From Symbiodinium kawagutii (taxonomy: Eukaryota > Sar > Dinophyceae > Suessiales > Symbiodiniaceae): 64,000 nt of DNA. The translations under genes were made by a program, and so were the position numbers. The stretch lies in assembly GCA_009767595.1 (NCBI GenBank), contig VSDK01010057.1:12888-76887 (forward strand). Direction: 5' to 3'. Positions 34,010-45,800 of this stretch are shown here, piece by piece. Under the pieces are notes generated by a model, which did no database searches, was not told the DNA's origin, and saw nothing but the letters and a program-made list of their open reading frames with translations. How positions within the stretch are numbered: the first letter of the stretch is position 1; every line of letters begins with the position of its first letter.

Positions 34010-35615
34010 AACCCACATCAAACCCGCCTAGAACCCACATAGAACCCGCCTAGAACCCACATAGAACCCGCCTAGAACCCACATAGAACCCGCCTAGAAC
34101 CCACATAGAACCCGCCTAGAACCCACATAGAACCCGCCTAGAACCCACATAGAACCCGCCTAGAACCCACATAGAACCCGCCTAGAACCCACATAGAACC
34201 CGCCTAGAACCCACATAGAACCCGCCTAGAACCCACATAGAACCCGCCTAGAACCCACATAGAACCCGCCTAGAACCCACATAGAACCCGCCTAGAACCC
34301 ACATAGAACCCGCCTAGAACCCACATAGAACCCGCCTAGAACCCACATAGAACCCGCCTAGAACCCACATAGAACCCGCCTAGAACCCACATAGAACCCG
34401 CCTAGAACCCACATAGAACCCGCCTAGAACCCACATAGAACCCGCCTAGAACCCACATAGAACCCGCCTAGAACCCACATAGAACCCGCCTAGAACCCAC
34501 ATAGAACCCGCCTAGAACCCACATAGAACCCGCCTAGAACCCACATAGAACCCGCCTAGAACCCACATAGAACCCGCCTAGAACCCACATAGAACCCGCC
34601 TAGAACCCACATAGAACCCGCCTAGAACCCACATAGAACCCGCCTAGAACCCACATAGAACCCGCCTAGAACCCACATAGAACCCGCCTAGAACCCACAT
34701 AGAACCCGCCTAGAACCCACATAGAACCCGCCTAGAACCCACATAGAACCCGCCTAGAACCCACATAGAACCCGCCTAGAACCCACATAGAACCCGCCTA
34801 GAACCCACATAGAACCCGCCTAGAACCCACATAGAACCCGCCTAGAACCCACATAGAACCCGCCTAGAACCCACATAGAACCCGCCTAGAACCCACATAG
34901 AACCCGCCTAGAACCCACATAGAACCCGCCTAGAACCCACATAGAACCCGCCTAGAACCCACATAGAACCCGCCTAGAACCCACATAGAACCCGCCTAGA
35001 ACCCACATAGAACCCGCCTAGAACCCACATAGAACCCGCCTAGAACCCACATAGAACCCGCCTAGAACCCACATAGAACCCGCCTAGAACCCACATAGAA
35101 CCCGCCTAGAACCCACATAGAACCCGCCTAGAACCCACATAGAACCCGCCTAGAACCCACATAGAACCCGCCTAGAACCCACATAGAACCCGCCTAGAAC
35201 CCACATAGAACCCGCCTAGAACCCACATAGAACCCGCCTAGAACCCACATAGAACCCGCCTAGAACCCACATAGAACCCGCCTAGAACCCACATAGAACC
35301 CGCCTAGAACCCACATAGAACCCGCCTAGAACCCACATAGAACCCGCCTAGAACCCACATAGAACCCGCCTAGAACCCACATAGAACCCGCCTAGAACCC
35401 ACATAGAACCCGCCTAGAACCCACATAGAACCCGCCTAGAACCCACATAGAACCCGCCTAGAACCCACATAGAACCCGCCTAGAACCCACATAGAACCCG
35501 CCTAGAACCCACATAGAACCCGCCTAGAACCCACATAGAACCCGCCTAGAACCCACATAGAACCCGCCTAGAACCCACATAGAACCCGCCTAGAACCCAC
35601 ATAGAACCCACATCC
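34010..35615. repeat. Homogeneous 22-bp satellite array (~73 copies)
   Basis: The unit is a dimer of two 11-bp halves, CACATAGAACC and CGCCTAGAACC, repeated head to tail for about 1.6 kb with almost no visible variation. The minus strand carries GGGTTCTA every 11 bases. Because 22 is not a multiple of 3, all frames cycle through the TAG in CTAGAA or CATAGA, so it cannot encode a long protein. There are no spacers. The left end degenerates at 34010-34030 and the right end at 35600-35615. Confidence 0.98.
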
Positions 35616-35624
35616 AACTTCCCA

Positions 35625-35735
35625 CACCCCCGCCGATTCGAAGCCCAAAAAAGCAGGGGACCCATCGTTGGAGGATCCCAAGAAGGCCTTGAACCCCACG
35701 GAGAAGGCACCGGACCCTGGGACCAGTGGCTGATC
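35625..35735 (+). CDS. Unassigned Lys/Pro-rich coding-like segment
   Basis: Directly after the satellite, the + strand reads ADSKPKKAGDPSLEDPKKAL followed by NPTEKAPDPGTSG to a TGA. This is a hydrophilic, disorder-like stretch resembling a linker exon. It may belong to the upstream unassigned exons or to the CobW gene's N-terminal extension. Weak evidence. Confidence 0.3.
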
Positions 35736-36451
35736 GGGCGAAGATCTCCACGTTGGTGCCATGACGGTTGGAGCTAAGCTCCACATCTTTGGCACTGACG
35801 GTTCTTGTGCTGGCTTGGAGCGCTAGCCGCACATGTTGGGGGTTGAGCAATTTTCCGACATCACGAATTGTACTAAGTCACTGTTCATGAACACGAATTG
35901 ACCACTTATTAAAGTGTTCATTGGCCATTCATTACCGAACCCTTTTGAAACAATTTGTTTACCAGTGCTAAGCGTTGACGAATTATCTATTGACCATGTG
36001 CGAACTCTCTATGAACAATTTTTGAACCCCTTACTAACCATCTATCAACCACTGAACAGGCCTTACAAATCGCTAGTCACCAGCATGAACCAATCAAGTT
36101 GGGTGTTTTTCATTGTTAGTCCTGTGTGGATCTTGCAGTGCTGCAATGCTGGTGATTTCCCACACAGTTTCGCTGCAGAGATCGCCAAACAGTGCTGTGC
36201 TTCAATGGAAATATAGCGTTCACTGCGAAGTCTGAAGAGCCCGGATAGGGTCTGATGTCCCGGGTTCAAGATCAGGTTCTAGAGAATTCTGACGTCTTGT
36301 TGTTAAACATCAACAAGTTCGAAGGATCAGGCAGTTTACTATACCAAGATCATCATCAAATTTGTGACAAGGGAGAGGTGCACTTGTGCCAGCTGCAGCC
36401 TTTCTGATCAGGCAACATGGATAATTGACAACCACAAATGCCCATGATACA

Positions 36452-36456
36452 TGATA

Positions 36457-36519
<63 letters not shown>

Positions 36520-36524
36520 GATGC

Positions 36525-36555
<31 letters not shown>

Positions 36556-36605
36556 GATGATGATGCTGATGCTGATGCTGATGCTGATGCTGGTGGTGGT
36601 GGTGA
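36452..36605. repeat. GAT trinucleotide microsatellite with GCTGAT variants
   Basis: About 45 GAT units with GAAGAT, GCTGAT and GGTGGT variants. It produces poly-Asp, poly-Met and poly-His frames that I do not treat as genes. Confidence 0.95.
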
Positions 36606-36836
36606 CGGCGGCGGCGGCGGCGGTGGTGGTGCTGTTCATGACAATGAAGATGGAAGTGCCGAAGATCACAAAGAGCAAAGTTGTTGCACTTGCAATGACC
36701 CTGATGTTGCTGCTGATGGTGGGGGCGATGACGAAAGAAAGGGAGGAAGTGGCGGATATCAAATTTTAGCAATGATGGCAGTAGAGGCAGCACTTTCCTT
36801 GGAATGTTTTGCCTTGAGATTGCTGGCCGCTGACAG

Positions 36837-39800
36837 GTGCGCCAGCACTTCGAAGATGGTGAGTCTTTCGGTGTCTATGGCGAAATCCTTCCAGCTCAGG
36901 TGGCAAGGCAGGGTTCAAGGGATGCTTGGGAAGGGATTGGCGTGGGTCTAGTCCAAGATGGTCTTTCAGCTTTCAGCGTTTTTCAGGCCAGAAAAGAAAG
37001 AGGAGGAGAAAATTCCCGTGACAATTCTCACAGGTGCGACGCCATGCCATGCGATGCGATTCTTCTTGAGTTTTCTAGCAGCTTTTAAAATCTGGGAGTG
37101 CTGACAAAATCCAAGTGCTGTGCTTTCGAGGTTTTCTGGGTTCTGGAAAGACCACGATGTTGAACTACATTCTCCAGGACACTTTCAATGGCTCCAAGCG
37201 CATGTATCAATCTTTTGTCAAAGCGGTTCAATTTAGGAGCAGAAGGAGAAGAAAATCGCAATTATTGAGAACGAGTTCGGGGAGGCAACAGGTTTTCGGT
37301 GAACCTTAGAATGTTAGACAATCTTCCGTGTGATTTCAGACATTTCTCTCGGCGACTTCAGCTCTTTCGGCTTTTATGCTGCACTTTGGACCAGATTCGG
37401 TGCTGACCGTGCTGTACTCGAGGTTCCAATCGACGACGCACTGCTGAAGCAAGAGAAACTTGCACTGGCAGAAAAGGCCACTCACATACTCTGCTTCCCG
37501 TAGCGATTTCTGAGTTCTGTGGCATTGGAGTCAGTAGTCATTACCACAAGATACCATTGGTGATTGGCGGTTGATGATGGTTGATGGTGATTGATGGTGA
37601 TTGACGGTGATTTCTGATCAAAGCAGTTAAGCATTGCTAACCATCAACCATTACCCACCATCAACCATGAAGCACCATAAACCGCCATCAACCACTATGA
37701 ATCGGTCACAATTAATCACGATTAACCACCGTCAATCACGATTAGCCACCATCAATCACCATCAATCACCATTAATCACCATTAATCACCATCAATCACC
37801 ATTTCTCACCATTAATCACCATCAATCTCCATTCTCACCATCAATCACCATTTCCCAGCATTAATCAGCATTAATCACCATTAATCACCACCAATCACCA
37901 TTAATCACCGTTGATCACCATGAATCGCCATGAATCACCATCAATAACCATTAATAACTATTAGAAACCATTAACAATCATGAATCACCATTAATCACCA
38001 TGAATCACCGGAAATAACCAGAGAGAATCATTAATAACCATCAATCACCATTGATCACCTTTAATCACCATGAATCACGAATGACAATCATTCATAACCA
38101 TGAATTAAGCAGTTTTGATTCCTTTCCCGGAATCTCGGCGGCAGATCGTCGTGATGGACAACGGTTGCATGTGCTGCACAATTCGTGGCGACCTGCTGGG
38201 CGGGTGCGAGCTGCGACGGGGGAGTGTCCCATGTTGCATCCCTGGTAGGCAATTTGCTCGTCCCATGTTGCCCTGGGGAGACCTTTGACACTCGCGGGAA
38301 GACCTGTTTTTGTTTGCAGAAGTGATGTGCTTGCGTCCCACGAGTTTCGCCGCAGCTTCTGGCTCCACGAATAAATGAAGCTTTCATGGAAATATGGAAC
38401 CCTATGGAAACTCGTTCACTGGACTTGTTCTAGGACAATTTTTATTTCGACAGCTTCGTTTCGTGTATACTTTTGGATTGCTTGGCGCAGCTCTGGACAA
38501 TGGATCTGTCTTGGACCCTTGGCTGATCAAGACCTGCGATTCAATCCAAGCTTCTGCGATCTGACCTGTATGACAGCTCGCTTCCTTGCGAGTGCACAAC
38601 TTCTTAAGATCGATCCACTCCCTTTGCTTTGGGGTCTCAGGATTTGGCCGACTTCAAACTGGACGTCTGGCCTGTTTTGCTGCAGCTTGGCATGTTGGGG
38701 TCAACGGCCAGCAACACAACAGCAGCTTTGGTTTGGACATGGCCTATGAGGCTCCTCTGAAGCATCCCGGAGGGCTCCTCTTGGTCTTCCACTCGCGGAG
38801 CCTCTTGGGAAGTGCAGAGCCGCCACGCTGCCATGTTTGAGGATTGCTGGCAACAGGACTTGTCAGGCTCACAAAATCAGCCAACTGATAGGCATGCACT
38901 TGAACAACTCCTGTCTCCAATCATGGTAACCAAATGGAACCGATGTCTCTTGGTTTGTTGGTTTTGATTCGTACCAGGATGACGAGTTCTTTGACTGTGC
39001 AGAAACGAATGAAGACCTCTGCCGCCTGCGGAGTGCGCGATTGCGCAGTGTGGCATCCTCAAAGTCTGATTTCGAGGTGCAGGATGGTGCAGGCAAGTCA
39101 TGGCAAGTCATGGCAAGTCATGGCGAGTCATGGCAAGTCTGCAAGAACTTCAAACACTTTCGTGAAGGGATTGGTCGATGTAGTTTGTATGTGCATGCGA
39201 AGGGGCAGAATTTAGCCTAGACTTGCCAAGCGACTTTCTCATTGTTAAACCACGTGGCATCTGCTTTGCTCTCAGGATATTTCAGTTGCTTCCACTCCGT
39301 CCACTCGTCTACCGGACAGCGTACTGCCAGAATGTTTCCATACGTAGAAAACACCCAACGGAGGTTGTCACATGAAACATTTCTTAATCTCGCGGGTTCT
39401 ACTCTATCCACAAAGCAGTGCAGAGTGCGGCAAAAGTTGGCAAAGAGCTATCGTTCATTACTTTTCTCCTTATTGTGACAGCAGTACCATGAATTCGGTG
39501 AGCTTGCAGGAATCTGAAGCAGGGTGGAGCCCATCTAGTAGGTCCTACAGCCTTGCAAGCTTGGATGAGGAGGCAAGAGCTTGAATTGGAGTGTTGGTCG
39601 GTCGCCAGAGTGGCAGCAGCTCTGAGGTGAAAGCAATGGCCTTGTTGGAACGTACCAGGAACAGTTTTAGAGAGAAAAATCCCTCTGCTGGCGATGGGTC
39701 GTGATCTTAAGCTGTATGCATTGGACTCGGAATCATTCCTTTCGCTGGCTTGACCCTGTTTTCCAGCCTCAGTGAATGCTTAGGCCTGAGATGGAATGGG

Positions 39801-42800
39801 CAAATGAGGACACTGCGAGGCTGCTCGATGCAATCGATGCACAGTGCTGGGGGCAATTTCGTTGCAGAGATGGTTACTGGAGCCCAGATTTACAGGGATA
39901 CGGAAGAATTGTAAGCATGGATAAACCACTACTAGGATTTGGCAATACACAAGTGTTGACCTCTTTTCAGTAAGACGAAATCATTTTGTGTGGTTGGGAG
40001 TATCCGTCATTGACAGATCGGCACGGTGCTCGAAGTCGTGCTGCTGCCAGGCGCTTGTGGAGTGCATGTGAAGGCAACCAATGCAGAGCCGACAAAGCCT
40101 TTCTGCAGGCGCTGAGAGTCACCAGAGATCCTCCTCTGAGATCCTCCGCCGTTGCTTCTCTAAAAGGGCTTTTCCGCTCTGTAACTTTCTGTGGGTGTTT
40201 CTCACAATGGGGGTACCCCAAATCATCTGATTTAAAGCATTTATAGTAAGAAACAAGCCATTTTCAGGGGTCCCCTATGGCTTGAGAAACCACCCTGTAG
40301 GAATGGCGGCCGGGTTGGACTCTCGAGGCCATGGAGTTCCGTCTGCGGGATCGACATCTCTACGCGAGCCTTCAATTCGAGGTGCGTTCAGCGCTGGATG
40401 GTTTCAGCGCAAAGCAAAACTCAGCCGCAAGATGTTGACAGGGGGTGGTGAAGGATTATACAACCAAGAAGTAGAAGTTCCTTTTTCCTGTGTCACTCAG
40501 AAGCTTTTCATTGGCTAGAGGCATGATGAGGCATTTAGGTTCTAAATTAAGGACTTTGGTGGATCTTTGGTGATGTGATCGCCAGAAGCGCTGCGACATC
40601 CGAATCATTGGCTACGACAAAGTGGCTCATCCCGTCGTTTACTTTTGTGCTGGAGTCTCAGCATTAAGTACTCTGCCAGATGCAGCATCTCTGCATTCAG
40701 TCGATTCTAAGGCCTTGAGCCAGAAGGACTGGCTCTCGTTTCGGCCTAAGACATTGATGAAATGGTGGCCCATTGGCCCCATCCGTGGCAACCTTGAGGG
40801 GTAGCACCCTGCGCTGCAGGTTGATCAAGGACCAGTTCCTTGCCACTTTTGAGGCTGCAAGGAGGAGCCCCCACACTTCTCAGTGGATGATTGGTGAAAG
40901 TTGACTGTTGCAGCACTGGCAGGATGTCTTCGAACGATGGTCGTATTGTGTGCATTGCGCTCCTCTTACTGGTTCACATCGTTTCCTCGTGACTGATTCT
41001 TGTGTAGAAGCTGTCCAATGGAAAGAGTCAACTCATCCCATCAGCGACTGATCCTATTTGGACCTAGGAATTTCATGGCATTTCCATTTTCAAGGCTCAA
41101 CATTTGAGGTGAAGCTGAGTGCCAGGGTGTATGAAATCGGGACTGAGGTGGATATGCATGGATTGCAAGCACGTCTCAATGCTGACTACACGGCAGCTCA
41201 CTCCTCAGTGGATCAACGTGTTTGTTGAGATCCATGGTTGGCCCCTTCCCAAGTCACTGATACTGAGGGAACAACTCTGATCATAACTTGGGCATCGTCA
41301 ATCACTTGGGGGTGAAACATTGGATAACTCCAACTGCTTGTGAAAGGGCAGCAAAACAGAATGACGCATCAGAGATGACACTCTGCAGGTCAAGGATTTG
41401 GCAGACCAGATGGGTTGCGTCGCAGACCAAGTCTAGCGCCGTGCCACGACCACTTTGCCGTTCATGTGATAGTCGAGTTTGTAATCAGTGGTTCGTGATC
41501 AATCATGCTAGATGATTCATCTATGATCAATGTTCCTAAATCTTTCTATGTGGTGCTAACATTTCATCAGTTGGTTACTGCCGGAAGCGTCATGGACAGC
41601 CCACTTCGATGCTTTGTTTCTCCTTCGTGAATTTGCTGCACCAGGCCGAAGGTGCTGAGTGTCACCGGTAAGAAACATGCGAAACATGCCACCATGATCA
41701 AGCTGATCAACCTGCGCTTGTTGATGCTGTCCCCAAGCTGGTGGCTTCACTAGGATCAGCCACGGGGACCACCATGGCCATGGCGATCCAAGGTCTTCGC
41801 CGAGCGAATCGAGCGGATCATTTTGGTGGATTTCTCCACTGCTGCACAGACCATATGGTGGGGGGCCCTTGGGAGGCCCTGGGCGTCCACAAATGGTGGA
41901 ATGTAGTGATGCTCGTTGATGGTTCTCCACAATGATTAGGCCGAGCTTATGTTAACACTATGCAGAAACCAAGTGCTCACTCTCCACTGACATCGCAATC
42001 GCTTTGCAGCGCTGGATTCGTAGCTTGCACTTTGAGATGTCCAGGTGGATGTTGAAACCTTTTCTCAGCTTCGTGCTCAGCAAACCGGAACGAACTCCTC
42101 TCTTTCGTGGGGTGCCACCCAGCCAAGCTTGTCTCTGAGGTGAAGTGACACAACGCAAATTTAGCTTCGTTAGCAAAGAGCCTCAGTGATTTTGGAGGGC
42201 CATAGCAGCCATAGCACCGCGCCATCCAATGCTCCCAGCCGCTCAGATCCGCCACGCCATGGCGCTCAGGTGCACGGAAGGCCAAGGACCTCGTTCTCAA
42301 TGAACTCGCGGAGGTGTTCCCCCCGGGGTTCCGTTGGGGAAAGCGTAGGTTGGCACGTTGGCAACGTTGGTAGATCAATTTGGACCACATGGCCATGGGT
42401 CAAGTAGTCAACCAACCAACAATGGCGGATAATAACTAATACCAACAAACTATAGGGAAAACAATGGTTAATGATAGGAGAACCAGCAGTACAGGGTTTT
42501 GACCCACTGACATATCACTGTGTCAGGTTTCGTCTGGCCCAGTCCACGGGTTAAGACAGAGAGTACTGCAGACATGGAACTGTTAAGCCACTTGCACTTG
42601 GAAAGTCATGGTTGGGGTTCAGATGCAAACTTCAATAGCAGATAGCAGTGGTTCAGGATACCCTCAAGACTTAACAATACCTACCATAAGTTAGCATAGT
42701 TGTTGAAGTTAGCATAAAAATACCTCAACTTTCAGCATTTCAGCACTTCACAACTTTTGTTTTGAGCTCTGCTGAGCCTTGGATCTCAGTGAGTCCTCTG

Positions 42801-45800
42801 GGCCTTCGTCGAAGACCCGCGGATCTGTCTCAAGCTTGAAACATAGGGATACGCATTTTAGCGTGTCACATGGAAGTCTTACATTATGTTAAAACACTTA
42901 AAGACTTAAACAACTCCTTTCACTATAGTTTAGTTTACTTCCAGTAGTTTATACAATTGGACAAGAGTCTGTTGTCCACCGCTGTCGCCCCAAACTCTTC
43001 TCTCCGGCCTCCCAGCCTTGTCCCTTCGGTGATCTGCCAAGAGACTGGTCACGTTATGCCCTTCTACTTTGGTGATTTGCAATGGAGGTTCGGCGTTTGC
43101 TACCACCTCGTTCGCCTCGTCTTCCAGACTCTTGTCTCCATATTCTCCAAGACTCTGACATGCTCTGCATATTCGGAGATCTAGGGTCGCCAATGTAAGA
43201 GGACCGGCATTCACCAGCATCACAACGCAGGAAACAGCGAAGAAGGTCATCAGAAGTTTTGAGGCACGTCCCGCAGGGCCTTCGAGGTACCAAGCTCCAA
43301 GTAATGAGCTTCTAAGCTCCCAACAAGGGGGTCTGCTGGTCACTGGGGGTTTTGCCTTTGTAACTCACCAGGGGAATCCGGGATTCCGAATCCCTACAAA
43401 GCAGCAGAAACAATCCTCTGTGACTTGCTGCTCAAATGCAAGAACTCACAGAGCTTCAAGGAATTCTTTCGCATGTCCAAAGTGCAAGGCAGCAGTAGCC
43501 CTGGGTGTGAGCTGCGACATAGCGGAGCCAGCATCTTTACCAGCTTGTCATAGCTGGAACGGTGAATGGGTGGTTCATGACGATGAATGGCGAGCCGGTC
43601 ATGGTAAACATGTGGCGCCAATTTTGTAAATCCCGACTCTTGAGGTGAATCGCTCGGAGCTCTCTGAACAAGAAAGGGAGCGGCACAATGAGCTAACCAC
43701 AGCCAAAGCCTTAAGATATGTAGAAACAGCACATTGAGAGGTTGCAATGACTGGATGACTGTCACTTTACTTCAGATTGATTTGTTTCGGTCATCTCTAT
43801 GGGTTTCGCTGCTGCAAGTTGAAGGAGTCTTTGTCAAAGTCTTGTCTTCAAGATTTCACTTCGTTTATCCCGCCTTCAGGTACCATTCCCAAGCTGATGC
43901 ACTTACTGCAAGTTTGGCACTTGCAGATGAATCACGTCAATCCTATAGCATCAGCATTCTCTGTGTGTTTCTCGCAAGTGTCGCCAGCAGTGCTCGCCTG
44001 GGCGGAATCGGGGTTTTAATTGGGGCATTTTCTCGGATGCCTCCCAGCAACCGCAGTCTTTACGCTCGTTCAATCCAGTTTCTCGGGAAGCTGGCTCTGC
44101 AATGGGCTGAAGGGCGGAAATGGTTTTTTTCCACAACGGAATCTCCGAACTTTGCTGATAGGCTGATATGGCAGCTCCCCCAGCATGATCTGACAGCGGA
44201 TTGCGAGTAACGCTGAATTCACGCAGTGAATTCAACAGACTGCTGTCAACTGTCAAAGCTCTTCGGTTCGCCAATCAGCAAAGATCAAGGAAAGCAGTCA
44301 CAGGCTTTCCCCACCACTGGCCGAGCCATTGTGGTGTTCCGTGGGTTCCTTCGAGCTAAGGGATTCCATGGGAAGTAGTCAGTCCCTGTCATCTTCACAT
44401 GCACAGAGAGCTCGGACAATGTGAGAATCAGGTGAAGTGTCTACATTGTACCTGTGATTCTGAATGGCAAGTTCACATTCAAGCGTCCATTCAATGCTTC
44501 CGAATTCTTGCTCACATCCCTGATGCAGCTATATTGCAAAAACTTCTTCGGCTATGAATCTGGTTCTCTTGTCTTAGTTGAGAGCTTTGTATGTGAAATC
44601 TTCCCCACATGCGGTGAGTGGACATCTCCGAAGGAAATCCGCACTCGCTTGCAGTGGAATCAGCCACACACACAGTCTGTCCTGTGGTCAGGAAAAATGG
44701 GGATGGGCTCACAGACTCTTGGGTCAAAACAGGAGATGAAACGAGCAATTTCGGGGGAAAACAGAACTCCATCAAGACTTCCGGTCCAAACGTTGGAGGG
44801 GCAGATCAGGCATTAACCAAAACCATCTAACCGTAATATAACCCCCCAATAGCAGATCCTCTAGCGACCCCCCAAGCAGATCGAGGTAGTGACGCGAAAC
44901 CACCACTTCTGTCCGCAGGTTGCAAGAGATCATCGATGAGATTAGGAGCGGCACTGGCATTGACCAGGTGATGATTGAAACCACGGTGGGGAGCCGCAGC
45001 TGTGCAGCCAACCTTGTGCTGATCTTTGGTTGTACTACTCTGTGGTGACCTTGTTTTGAAATCATGGAAAGGGAAGGACAAAGCTGTTTTATGATACCCA
45101 GCTACAACTGAGTTCAATTTGTTTCAACTTTCAAACCGAAACCCAGCTTGTCGCTTGTACTAACCTACAACTGCTCGCTGCGCAAGTGACATCCTTTGCT
45201 GCGTATTCTGATGGTCAGGGAATGGCCGACCCAGTGCCCATTGTCCGGACCTTCATGTCGAGCCCGGAAGTCACGCGGGCCTGGCATGTTTGAACCTTTG
45301 CAGTTCATGCCTTGACTTCAAACATTTCGAATTTTTATGCATTTCAAAGTGCACTTCAAATTTTGTTTATGGATTTCCAACAGATGTGCCATCGTTGACG
45401 CACCAGGCAAGATTTGAGACTTGATGCCGTAGAGTTCTCAGTGGACCCTGAAATGGTTGTCCTCACCGGTTGTCATTTGGATTCATTTGGCGCATGGGCA
45501 CAGTAGGCAGTGCCGCTTGGGATGGCAACCAATGGAGTGCCATGGCTTGGGATGGCAATGAGCTGCGCAGGTCATCACAGTGGCAGACTCCAAGAACCTG
45601 CCCAAGCGACTGGATGATACGGTCGAAGAGGGCAAGGCCCGGCGGCAGACAGCGGTTCGCCAACGAGATCGCACCGACTGCTGCAGCGGCAACGCGCGTT
45701 GCTGTCAGGTGAACGAAGCCTACCAACAAGTGGCATTTGCTGACAAGGATAGCATTTGCGGAGCATTGGGAGCTGCTGTTTCAGTTGTCAAAGTTGTTTC

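Noticed and set aside
34010-35615. CRISPR-like or telomeric array
   Set aside because: Repeats are directly adjacent with no unique spacers, and the unit is not a canonical telomere repeat; a satellite explains it.
36310-36951. Poly-Asp, poly-Met, poly-His and poly-Ile frames
   Set aside because: All four are the GAT microsatellite read in different frames and strands.
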